A program made the translations under genes and the position numbers. The notes beneath the pieces are model-generated. The model saw only the letters and a program-made list of their open reading frames with translations. It did no database searches and had not been told where the DNA came from. A DNA stretch of 5,100 nucleotides. It comes from an uncultured Bacteroidota bacterium. Its GTDB lineage: Bacteria > Bacteroidota > Bacteroidia > Chitinophagales > Chitinophagaceae. The stretch covers positions 1 through 5,100 of the forward strand of contig CAMLEX010000421.1 in assembly GCA_946479055.1 (NCBI GenBank), given 5' to 3'. Positions 1-5,100 of this stretch are shown here, piece after piece. Every line of letters starts with the position of its first letter. Positions within the stretch are counted from its first letter, which is position 1.

Positions 1-236
1 GTCCCGGCGCTACGATTGCGTGTGCCTATTCATTGCGCCCCAAGCCAGGTGCAACAGTTTCTATGCCGTTGCATTGGGAAGAAGTGAAAAAGGGACTCAC
101 GATGAAGCACTTCACGATTGAAAATGCACTGGCGCGGATTAAAAGTGAAGGCGACCTTTTTCTGGGAACCCTCAAAGATGGTATCGATATGGAAAGGGCT
201 TTGAACAAGGCGCAGGAAGCATTCTATAATAAGTAA
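1..236 (+). CDS. ligD: LigD-type non-homologous end-joining protein, C-terminal end of polymerase domain (5' partial)
   Basis: The open frame enters from the left edge (first full codon at 3) and gives 77 residues before TAA at 234-236. The stretch AYSLRPKPGATVSMPLHWEEV, followed by HFTIENALARIKSEGDLF, matches the end of the archaeo-eukaryotic-primase-like polymerase domain of bacterial DNA ligase D, where 'YSLRPxPGAxVSxPLxWEEV' and 'FTIxxxxxRxxxxGDLF' are typical. In that family the domain fills in and extends broken ends in cooperation with Ku before ligation. The nuclease and ligase domains of a full LigD would lie to the left and cannot be seen, so a stand-alone polymerase protein is also possible. 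The tail after GDLF (about 25 residues ending AFYNK) is a normal helical end. The next gene follows after 4 bases, suggesting one transcript. Confidence 0.88.
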   Translation, partial: PGATIACAYSLRPKPGATVSMPLHWEEVKKGLTMKHFTIENALARIKSEGDLFLGTLKDGIDMERALNKAQEAFYNK

Positions 237-240
237 TTTT

Positions 241-660
241 ATGGCTTTGGAAAGGTTTATCGAAGCGCAGAAAGACACCTATACACCCGCGCTGGAAGAA
301 ATTAGAAACGGTAGAAAACGTACCCATTGGATGTGGTTTATTTTTCCACAGCTGAAAGGATTGGGCAGCAGCCGCATGGCAGACTATTATGGTGTTGCCG
401 ATCTGGACGAAGCAACGCGATATTACCGTCACCCCTTACTAGGCAGCCGCCTTATTGAAATCACTAAAGCTTTACTGCTTTTAAAAGGAGCAACGGCTAA
501 CGCTGTCTTCGGATATCCCGACGACCTTAAACTTCACTCTTCAATGACGCTTTTCAGCCTTGTCCCAGGAGTGAGTGAGGTTTTCCAACAGGTGCTGGAT
601 GTGTATTTTGAGGGAAAGCCCGATCTGCAGACCCTCCAATTACTCAAGGGCTTTCATTAA
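241..660 (+). CDS. DUF1810 family protein
   Basis: This 139-residue protein has the hallmarks of DUF1810 (Pfam PF08837) along its whole length: RFIEAQ at 5-10, RKRTHWMWFIFPQLKGLG at 25-42, the DEA...HPLLGSRL stretch at 56-71, and FGYPDDLKLHSSMTLF at 90-105. The length is normal for the family, which is a single small soluble domain of unknown biochemical function (sometimes labelled calpastatin in databases without good support). ATG at 241 is chosen because it comes just before the conserved RFIEAQ motif and lies 4 bases after the ligD stop, pointing to translational coupling. There is no strong ribosome site; the nearest purine run, AGGAAG at 214-219, is too far away. Its last 17 bases overlap the convergent integrase gene, so its C-terminal residues (about LLKGFH) may have been rewritten by insertion of the mobile element. 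Confidence 0.9.
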   Translation: MALERFIEAQKDTYTPALEEIRNGRKRTHWMWFIFPQLKGLGSSRMADYYGVADLDEATRYYRHPLLGSRLIEITKALLLLKGATANAVFGYPDDLKLHSSMTLFSLVPGVSEVFQQVLDVYFEGKPDLQTLQLLKGFH

Positions 661-680
661 AAATAGCGGACCTGCCCATC
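640..680. other. Probable chromosome/element junction (attachment site region)
   Basis: The 3' ends of the DUF1810 gene (+) and the integrase gene (-) overlap at 644-660. To the left lie chromosomal-type genes; to the right lie an integrase, accessory genes, ssb and DUF932. Tyrosine integrases commonly recombine at a short core near one end of their own gene and often use the 3' end of a host gene, rebuilding it after insertion. The overlap is therefore the most economical place for the junction. The exact core cannot be set here because the partner copy would lie at the other end of the element, beyond this window. The limits given are approximate. Confidence 0.3.
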
Positions 681-1801
681 TGCTCCCTGACATTTCCCAG
701 CGTGTTATTTACGTACAACATTGTAGTTTTAATATTGCCATGCCCCATAAGCCTGCTTAAGGAGTAAGCATCCATACCTGTGCCCGCCATTACACTGCCA
801 AAGGAATGCCGCGAAAGATGAAAATGCAATTTGATATCAATTCCGCAAAGATGTGCTATCCGCTTTAGATGCCGGTTAGCACTCTGGTTGCTGATATATG
901 GAAAAATAGTGTCACGCTCCGGTATACTATATTTAGTGATAATGGTAGTTGCCTTTTCCAGCAAAGGTACCTGGACCGACATCCTCGTCTTTCCCTGACA
1001 TAAAAACAAGAAACCTGGCTGTACATGGCTTTTACTGAGGCCGGTCACGTCACTAAAGCGCAAGGCCGTGTAACAGCTAAAAAGAAAGAGGTCACGGGTG
1101 AGGTCCAGCCCTTTAGGATGCTTTTTTTCTTCTGATGATATATCCAAAGCCTGAATTGACAGTATTTGATTTTCTGAAAGGGTAAGGTGACGCGGAGCGT
1201 CCCGTTTCACTTTAAAGTAAGCGTATGGGTTTTCCCTGATGATTTTTCGTTTGAGGCCATAGTTTAAGACGACGCGCAGCACTTTATGATGTGTGCTTAC
1301 TCCGCCGTCGCCAATGCCTTTACTACGCAAAAAAAGTTCAAAACGTAGTAGAAAATCCTGGTTCACCTTGTGAAGCCCTATCTGACCCTGAAATTCCAAA
1401 AGCCTTCGGCGCACCAACAGATAGTGCTTTTTAGTCGTGTCGGTCAAAATCCTAAATTGTGCCTTGTAGCATTCATCAAGCAATGAATAAAAATCAGACT
1501 TTGCCGTTTTTCCAAAATGAAACCGTACAATATCGGTCGATATTTCATTGTCCGCCACGACCTGTTGCCATAAAAACTCCTCGATAGCCGCAACTTTTTT
1601 ATTAATTATGGTATTGCGAATGCCCGATCTAATTCCGGCAAAAATTCCGGGCTTGGAAATCCATTCTTCAGTAGAACCGTTAACCCCTACAGGTATTTTA
1701 ATTTTTTTTCCTTTAATAGAAACTACAATATAAACCGGGCACAAGTTGTCCTTACGTTTTTTATCTGTGCGTAATATAGCCTTAACGTTGAAATACGCCA
1801 T
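644..1801 (-). CDS. Tyrosine recombinase/integrase of a Bacteroidota integrative element
   Basis: This 385-residue protein has the three-part layout of Bacteroidetes conjugative-transposon integrases. An arm-type DNA-binding region spans about 1-90 (AILRTDKKRKDN, VYIVVSIKGKKIKIPVGV). A SAM-like core-binding domain covers about 100-200 (FYSLLDECY ... STHHKVLRVVLNYG). The catalytic domain covers about 205-380. All expected catalytic positions can be read: R248 in TALRFSDV, K271 in GKTRMSV, H328 and R331 in HLSRHSFG, H354 in LMGHGNIKTT, and the nucleophile Y363 in MLYV. The H354-Y363 spacing of 9 is normal, so the enzyme looks intact. It would cut and rejoin DNA at attachment sites to integrate and excise the element. 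ATG at 1801 fits the usual N-terminus; its leader is AT-rich without a clear Shine-Dalgarno. The gene reads toward the chromosome and ends inside the DUF1810 gene. Confidence 0.95.
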   Translation of the reverse strand: MAYFNVKAILRTDKKRKDNLCPVYIVVSIKGKKIKIPVGVNGSTEEWISKPGIFAGIRSGIRNTIINKKVAAIEEFLWQQVVADNEISTDIVRFHFGKTAKSDFYSLLDECYKAQFRILTDTTKKHYLLVRRRLLEFQGQIGLHKVNQDFLLRFELFLRSKGIGDGGVSTHHKVLRVVLNYGLKRKIIRENPYAYFKVKRDAPRHLTLSENQILSIQALDISSEEKKHPKGLDLTRDLFLFSCYTALRFSDVTGLSKSHVQPGFLFLCQGKTRMSVQVPLLEKATTIITKYSIPERDTIFPYISNQSANRHLKRIAHLCGIDIKLHFHLSRHSFGSVMAGTGMDAYSLSRLMGHGNIKTTMLYVNNTLGNVREQMGRSAIFNESP

Positions 1802-1844
1802 AATTTATGATTTCGGAATTTAGCTGCAGGATCGCTTTGGATAT

Positions 1845-1880
1845 AAAAGTAAAGGACTGCAAATGCAATCCTTTACTTTT
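1845..1880 (-). terminator. Perfect 12-bp hairpin at the end of the DUF3606 gene
   Basis: AAAAGTAAAGGA (1845-1856) is exactly complementary to TCCTTTACTTTT (1869-1880). Between them TGC and GCA can add three more pairs around an AAAT loop after one mismatch. Read on the - strand, the stem ends in CTTTTATAT, a short U-rich exit that fits a Rho-independent terminator for the DUF3606 gene ahead of the integrase. The TAA of DUF3606 (1873-1875) lies within the stem. The stem is A/T-rich at its base, so termination may be partial. It could instead be an integrase or regulator binding site, given its place 44 bp before the integrase start. Confidence 0.6.
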
Positions 1881-2058
1881 GGTTTTTCAGGTATTCCTCC
1901 ACCTTCTCCGGGCTATTGCTGCCTGACGCTTTTACTGCATCAATCAATTCCTCCCTGCTTACCCCAAATTTCTCTGACCAGTATTGCACCTCGTAATCTT
2001 CCGAGGTGCTGATACGGTCACGATCTGGGCTTCCTGTTTTTGATGTATTATCGCTCAT
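1873..2058 (-). CDS. DUF3606 domain small protein
   Basis: This 61-residue protein (MSDNTSKTGSPDRDRIS ... VEEYLKNQK) matches the small DUF3606 family (Pfam PF12244). The matching features are SKTGSPDRDRIS at about 6-17, SEDYEVQYWSEKFGVSREEL at 19-38, and a final helix ending VEEYL. The pattern 'W...FGVS.EEL..AV...G' resembles a compact helix-turn-helix-like or UBA-like fold; the function is unknown. The frame stays open upstream to an ATG at 2208, but that 50-residue extension is unlike the family. ATG at 2056-2058 begins exactly where family members begin, so it is chosen. The leader has only an A-rich stretch (AAAAATTAAAG) in front of the start. It points the same way as the integrase, but a hairpin separates the two, so it is probably its own unit. 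Confidence 0.82.
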   Translation of the reverse strand: MSDNTSKTGSPDRDRISTSEDYEVQYWSEKFGVSREELIDAVKASGSNSPEKVEEYLKNQK

Positions 2059-2321
2059 GGCTTTAATTTTTAGATTAAACACTAATTTAATCTTTCTCAA
2101 CCACGTTTTCACGTAGTTTAACGTAATCTTAAATGCTGGAATCCTGCGGCGACCATCGCAAGAGTATATGTTCACACAGGACCCACGGATGGGGACTAAA
2201 ACTTGCATTCACAATAGCTATTTGTTTGAGCGAAAGATGGGTTGAAGCCTCAAATATTAAATGTATAAATCAATCTATCAGAACGACTCTGAGGACAGTC
2301 TTCTTAAAAAGGCTAACTATT
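2059..2321. other. 263-bp intergenic region between RES-domain gene and DUF3606 gene
   Basis: No convincing gene was found here on either strand. On the - strand it holds the 3' trailer of the RES gene and the leader of DUF3606. The DUF3606-proximal part is very AT-rich and contains the inverted repeat at 2072-2093 and three ACGT tetramers at 2103-2106, 2111-2114 and 2121-2124. A + strand open frame running from 2133 into the RES gene is mostly antisense to a well-supported gene and does not resemble a protein. No clear Bacteroidota -33/-7 promoter (TTTG / TAnnTTTG) could be picked with confidence, though the DUF3606 promoter is expected here. Confidence 0.5.
2072..2093. repeat. 8-bp inverted repeat upstream of DUF3606
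   Basis: AGATTAAA (2072-2079) is followed by a 6-base loop and its exact reverse complement TTTAATCT (2086-2093). It ends 14 bases before the DUF3606 start codon, so it lies in the 5' leader or promoter. All but two of the pairs are A/T. It could be an operator half-site pair or a weak leader hairpin; chance is also possible in such AT-rich DNA. Confidence 0.4.
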
Positions 2322-3482
2322 TTAAAGGTAACCCTCAAAATCAGGATCAAATTTGTTTGCCCACGGCAAACCAGAATATTGGTAGTCAACGGCATCTATA
2401 CGGATAACATCATTACCAGTATCCATATAAGCAGCAAGTTTTGGATCGAACAGCACCAGGTTATATCCCTTTCCGACAGAGCTATTAAAATAAATTCCGT
2501 CAAATCCACAATTACGTACACAATCGGCAATGAGCTGGGTGATGCTGTACTGTGACCTGCTGTTTGGCGGTATTACCCTTTGTATCATTTCGCTAAGCGT
2601 ATTAAGCCGTATGTAGTCTTTAAGTTTTTCATCAGTCAGATAGTAGTTGAGGAACTGGCTATCGGACAGATCATACACCTTCACATCACGCTGTAATGAA
2701 AACTGCGCAAGTGAAATGATTTCGCCCGGATGAGGCCGTATTTCTGCAACCGATGTATAGCTGTCGGTAGCACAATACAAATAAGACACCCCCTGTCGGT
2801 TCAGGCGGCCTTTCTCTGCTTGCTGTATAGGAGGCGCACCAATATTTTTCCCCATGTGCGGAAGGTATATTTCTTCACCTTCCCATCCACCTCCCAGGAC
2901 TGAAAAACGCTTTTCGGTATATCCGCTTCTGGCACGATAAAAAATTGTATCTTTTTCAAAAGTCAAAGTGCATCCGTCTTTATAATAAGCTATATGGTCA
3001 TGCAGTTCTGCTTCAAGGTTGAAATAGTTTTCGGTATTTAACCGATGCTCAATGTCGCGAATGCCGTGGTGAAAAGTAGACTTTATAGCCCGTAGTGGCA
3101 TATTCATCTCCCCCTCCCAGTAACCTGCAAAAAGGGATACACCTTTATCTTCATCCTCATAAACTTCAGTTGCATCTAGAGACGCTATCAGTTCCTCCAC
3201 TACTATGGGATCTTTTATCCTGTCTCTGACAAAAAATCGGTCTAATTCATTCTCGAGAAAATCGAAAAACTGCTCACCGCCCAGGTGATCATTATACTCC
3301 CATTCGGAATAATAGTAGCGGATTAACGCTTTGACCATCTGGCCAAACTCGTTGGTGTTCACATCCATAACAATGTTGTCCTCTTCACATCCCTGGCACC
3401 TGCCTTTGGCACCCTGATGTACAACCAGTTTCTTTAACATGCTTTCCGCTATGCAATTACTGCAAATAAAAATCTCATCCAT
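2322..3482 (-). CDS. RES domain protein with N-terminal zinc ribbon and HEPN-associated-type region
   Basis: This 386-residue protein starts with a four-cysteine ribbon (C7xxC10, C29xxC32). An acidic, mostly helical region at about 45-165 resembles the N-terminal domain that accompanies RES domains (HEPN_RES_NTD1 type; assigned with less certainty). The C-terminal RES domain covers about 175-355. Its landmarks are FYRAR at 181-185, GRLNRQGVSYLYCATD at 225-240, SVAEIRP at 244-250, TQLIADCV at 315-322 and IYFNSSVGKGYNLVLF at 330-345. By analogy with known RES toxins, R183, E247 and S334 or S335 are the likely active-site residues, and all are present. RES toxins such as MbcT break down NAD+ and are normally about 150-230 residues with an adjacent Xre/DUF2384 antitoxin; none is visible here. 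It is the second gene after the Cys4 protein, 30 bp downstream of its stop. The start at 3482 puts the cysteine ribbon at the usual N-terminal place. Confidence 0.82.
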   Translation of the reverse strand: MDEIFICSNCIAESMLKKLVVHQGAKGRCQGCEEDNIVMDVNTNEFGQMVKALIRYYYSEWEYNDHLGGEQFFDFLENELDRFFVRDRIKDPIVVEELIASLDATEVYEDEDKGVSLFAGYWEGEMNMPLRAIKSTFHHGIRDIEHRLNTENYFNLEAELHDHIAYYKDGCTLTFEKDTIFYRARSGYTEKRFSVLGGGWEGEEIYLPHMGKNIGAPPIQQAEKGRLNRQGVSYLYCATDSYTSVAEIRPHPGEIISLAQFSLQRDVKVYDLSDSQFLNYYLTDEKLKDYIRLNTLSEMIQRVIPPNSRSQYSITQLIADCVRNCGFDGIYFNSSVGKGYNLVLFDPKLAAYMDTGNDVIRIDAVDYQYSGLPWANKFDPDFEGYL

Positions 3483-3512
3483 ACTTACTTATATGATCTG
3501 TAATACTACCTA

Positions 3513-4007
3513 TTACCAGTCTCCTGATTCTTTAAAATATTCAACACCGTTAAAAGCGGCAATCTTGGCCTGGTCAATTGTATCAAAACTTTTCACCCCT
3601 GTAGTTTCATCAATCATTACTTTAAACTTACCTTTCTTCTTATCAGTAAAAATTACCAGTAAATGCCCCTCAATTTTTAAATAAAGGTTGCCTTTTTTAC
3701 TCAGCTGCCAGTTTTTTCGCGACCAGTTTTTTCTTCTGCTCGCCTTGTTACGCAGGTCTTTTTCCCTCTTTGCCGGATTGACATAATCATTCGTCATCTT
3801 TTCAGCGCACATGCAGCCAACCCTGAATTCTTCATCAATTTCTGTATGTTCAACGATATGTACGTACCTGATCTTTTCATTCCCGCACATCATACAGGTT
3901 TCGTAATCGGTTTCATCTTCCCGCTGCCCGTCTTCCCTTACATCTATTACGTCTAAAAGGCTCCAGCCCCTGTGGGGTATACCGGATTGTTTCCAGAGAT
4001 TCGCCAT
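3513..4007 (-). CDS. Conserved Bacteroidota Cys4 zinc-finger protein of unknown function
   Basis: From ATG at 4005-4007 this gives 164 residues. A conserved-looking N-terminus (MANLWKQSGIPHRGW) is followed by an acidic segment (DVREDGQREDETDYE) and four cysteines able to bind one zinc, C38xxC41 and C65xC67 (CMMCGNEK ... VGCMCAEKM). After these come a strongly basic, Trp-rich linker at about 80-105 (KREKDLRNKASRRKNW) and a C-terminal domain predicted to be beta-rich (NLYLKIEGHLLVIF, KGKFKVMIDE). The layout suggests nucleic-acid binding, but this is inference; I recognise the style from Bacteroidota genomes but know no function. An in-frame ATG at 4026-4028 would add MLTKCNV and cannot be excluded. 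The frame continues to 4205, but that part lies in the GC-rich control region and is not protein-like. It is the first gene of a probable operon with the RES gene. Confidence 0.8.
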   Translation of the reverse strand: MANLWKQSGIPHRGWSLLDVIDVREDGQREDETDYETCMMCGNEKIRYVHIVEHTEIDEEFRVGCMCAEKMTNDYVNPAKREKDLRNKASRRKNWSRKNWQLSKKGNLYLKIEGHLLVIFTDKKKGKFKVMIDETTGVKSFDTIDQAKIAAFNGVEYFKESGDW

Positions 4008-4083
4008 AACATTGCATTTAGTCAGCATTAAAATTACCGAAAAAATAAGAACTCTCGCAGGATTGTTTATAGAAGTGTGAGTC

Positions 4084-4140
4084 TCAATTTCCAAGGCGAA
4101 AAGGGATAAAAAGGCAAGCGAAGTTATCGTACAGGGACAT
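4084..4140 (-). CDS. Possible 18-residue peptide ORF
   Basis: A short - strand frame encodes MSLYDNFACLFIPFRLGN, then TGA. It is hydrophobic and aromatic-rich. It starts at the edge of the GC-rich block and ends 76 bp upstream of the zinc-finger gene. I have an unverified recollection that this exact peptide string recurs in short hypothetical proteins of other Bacteroidota. If so, the DNA is conserved, but that alone would not show that it is translated, since the same could come from a conserved RNA or DNA element. There is no clear ribosome site. Confidence 0.2.
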   Translation of the reverse strand: MSLYDNFACLFIPFRLGN

Positions 4141-4155
4141 GCTGCGCGCGCATAA

Positions 4156-4168
4156 TGGCCTGTGGCCA
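4156..4168. repeat. Short GC hairpin TGGCC-TGT-GGCCA
   Basis: A perfect 5-bp inverted repeat with a 3-base loop lies at the centre of the GC-rich block between the zinc-finger gene and ssb. It is small but four of its five pairs are G:C. It could be part of a larger fold or a protein-binding site. Confidence 0.4.
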
Positions 4169-4307
4169 CCCCCTGGGACTTATAGCGCTCCGCATGCCCC
4201 CGCACACTTCAGGGCGGCTTTCTTTTTTTCCCTTTTTTCTTTTGGAAATGTTATGCGGGATTTAGGGAGCAGATGGTATAAAATGTCAAACTAAAAAATT
4301 TGAAATC

Positions 4308-4709
4308 ATGGAAATTACTGGACGAGTGACAGCCGACGCGATAGTGCGCAGCCTGTCAGGAGACAAACAGGTCGTGAATTTTTCTGTAGCAGTAAACGAC
4401 AGCTACAAACCAAAGGACGGGGAGCGTGTGACACACACGGAATTTTATGACTGTTCCTACTGGATTGGTGCAGGTATCGCCCAATACCTTACTAAGGGGA
4501 GCATTGTGGAATTATCAGGGCGGTTGAGTACCCGCGCATGGATAAATGCCGAGGGGGAAGCAAAAGCAGGGTTGAACTTCCACACCTCGAAAATAACGCT
4601 GCACGGTAGCGGGGTAAGTACTAAGGTGCAGGCGCAGCAGCCTGCCGCAATGGAAGTTCATGGAACGCAGGTAAGCCCTGACGGGCAGCACGATGACCTT
4701 CCCTTTTAA
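4308..4709 (+). CDS. ssb: Single-stranded DNA-binding protein
   Basis: This 133-residue protein has an N-terminal OB-fold at about 1-100: MEITGRVTADAIVRSLSGDKQVVNFSVAVND, then TEFYDCSYW at 44-52, GSIVELSGRLSTRAW at 64-78, and a closing strand KITLHG. A short linker rich in Q, A and P follows, and the acidic tip DDLPF (129-133) is the part of SSB that docks partner proteins. It coats single-stranded DNA during replication, repair or conjugative transfer. The N-terminus (starting directly MEITGRVTADA) differs from typical chromosomal SSBs and fits the versions carried by Bacteroidota mobile elements. Its base composition is visibly richer in G and C than the leftward genes. The start has only an A-rich leader (CTAAAAAATTTGAAATC). 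The DUF932 gene follows after 25 bp and is probably co-transcribed. Confidence 0.93.
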   Translation: MEITGRVTADAIVRSLSGDKQVVNFSVAVNDSYKPKDGERVTHTEFYDCSYWIGAGIAQYLTKGSIVELSGRLSTRAWINAEGEAKAGLNFHTSKITLHGSGVSTKVQAQQPAAMEVHGTQVSPDGQHDDLPF

Positions 4710-4734
4710 TTTGTAAAACTTAAAAATCAATGTT

Positions 4735-5100
4735 ATGGCACATAACCTTAATTTCAATGAACAGACTGGAAAATACTCTTTTTTCAGCGTAAAGGAAAAA
4801 GCATGGCATACCCTTGGGCAGGTCGTGCAGGAATATCCGACCTCCCGTGAGGCAATAGCGCATGCAGGACTGGATTACAAGGTGGTCAAAGCACCGCTCT
4901 TTGCAAAGGGAAGTGAACCCGCAATTGACTTTGCCGTACCTGACCAGTACGCCACCATGCGCACCGATACCAACGCCATATTCGGGGTGGTAGGCAGGGA
5001 TTACCAAATCGTGCAGAATGCCGATGCGTTCGCCTTCTTTGATGCAATAGTGGGCGGCGGGGAGGGTATCCTGTACGAAACCGCAGGGGCGATTGGCAAC
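4735..5100 (+). CDS. DUF932 (phage/plasmid-like) protein, 3' partial
   Basis: The frame opens at ATG 4735 and runs off the right edge, giving 122 residues starting MAHNLNFNEQTGKYSFFSVKEKAWH. The features KEKAWHTLGQVV (20-31), the central TNAIFGVVGRDYQIVQNADAFAFFDAIV, and GEGILYETAGAIGN match the start of the DUF932 family (TIGR03299, phage/plasmid-like protein). In that family 'AWHxLG', 'VGxxYxxxQNxEAF' and 'xExAGAL/IxxG' are typical. Members are usually about 300-400 residues, so around a third is seen. They are common on plasmids, phages and conjugative elements; their role is unknown, with a link to DNA metabolism suspected. The 25-bp spacing from ssb suggests one operon. Confidence 0.88.
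   Translation, partial: MAHNLNFNEQTGKYSFFSVKEKAWHTLGQVVQEYPTSREAIAHAGLDYKVVKAPLFAKGSEPAIDFAVPDQYATMRTDTNAIFGVVGRDYQIVQNADAFAFFDAIVGGGEGILYETAGAIGN

Larger units (their letters stand above)
4008..4307. promoter_or_regulatory. Divergent intergenic region with GC-rich structured block
   Basis: These 300 bp separate the leftward zinc-finger gene from rightward ssb, so promoters for both are expected. The left third is AT-rich; on the - strand TAATTTTA at 4027-4034 is close to the Bacteroidota -7 consensus TAnnTTTG, but no partner -33 is convincing. A GC-rich block at about 4138-4217 holds GCGCGCGC, the hairpin TGGCC-TGT-GGCCA (4156-4168), CCCTG (4171-4175) able to pair with CAGGG (4210-4214), and the palindromes AGCGCT and GCATGC. 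Next come 26 uninterrupted pyrimidines (4218-4243). The ssb-proximal part holds TATAAAATG at 4277-4285 as a possible -7 element and an A-rich leader. A structured small RNA, a leader or a protein-binding region could all fit. Confidence 0.45.

Noticed and set aside
172..432. 86-residue - strand open frame across the ligD/DUF1810 boundary
   Set aside because: It is antisense to two genes with recognisable family motifs and has no motif of its own.
754..770. Inverted repeat TGCTTA-AGGAG-TAAGCA, considered as a terminator or att arm
   Set aside because: It lies inside the integrase catalytic region just before the conserved GH motif, has only 6 bp and no U-run; it is explained by coding sequence.
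2059..2208. Upstream extension of the DUF3606 frame to an ATG at 2208
   Set aside because: The added 50 residues do not resemble the family, while ATG at 2058 gives exactly the usual N-terminus; the extension lies in AT-rich leader DNA.
2133..2555. 140-residue + strand open frame
   Set aside because: More than half is antisense to the well-supported RES gene; the remainder has no recognisable motif.
3439..3684. 81-residue + strand open frame across the zinc-finger/RES gene gap
   Set aside because: It is antisense to both genes of the leftward operon and low in complexity; it reads as a shadow.
4029..4205. Upstream extension of the zinc-finger protein to 4205
   Set aside because: It runs through the GC-rich structured block and an AT-rich leader and does not read like a protein domain. 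The conserved-looking start MANLWKQ at 4007 is preferred.
4720..5007. 95-residue - strand open frame
   Set aside because: It is antisense to the DUF932 gene, whose family motifs are clear in the + frame.

Overview
The window looks like DNA from a member of the Bacteroidota, probably a Sphingobacteriales-type soil or freshwater relative such as Pedobacter or Mucilaginibacter; that placement is inference from protein style. The grounds are a Bacteroidetes-type tyrosine integrase, an SSB with the tail DDLPF, a DUF932 plasmid/phage-type protein, and genes with A-rich leaders and weak Shine-Dalgarno sequences. No rRNA, tRNA or CRISPR array was seen.

Left flank (1-660, + strand): the last 77 codons of a LigD-type protein (polymerase domain of bacterial non-homologous end joining), followed after 4 bases by a complete DUF1810 gene. 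This looks like ordinary chromosome.

Mobile-element end (644-2058, - strand): a complete tyrosine recombinase whose last codons overlap the last codons of the DUF1810 gene tail to tail by 17 bp, suggesting that an integrative element sits against or inside the 3' end of that gene. Upstream of the integrase is a 61-residue DUF3606 gene whose stop codon lies inside a perfect 12-bp hairpin.

Cargo (2322-4007, - strand): a probable two-gene operon. The first gene encodes a 164-residue Cys4 zinc-finger protein of unknown function. The second, 30 bp downstream, encodes a 386-residue protein with an N-terminal CxxC...CxxC ribbon, a helical region and a C-terminal RES domain, the fold of NAD+-consuming toxins. 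No Xre-type antitoxin lies beside it. This is the best candidate for an uncharacterised stress or defence module.

Control region and right arm (4008-5100): a 300-bp divergent intergenic region holds a GC-rich block, a small hairpin, a possible 18-residue peptide ORF and a 26-base pyrimidine tract. Rightward from it run ssb and the start of a DUF932 gene, both typical of conjugative elements and plasmids. The likely arrangement is chromosome | integrase, accessory genes, ssb-DUF932 and presumably transfer genes beyond the right edge. Only one end of the proposed element is visible.
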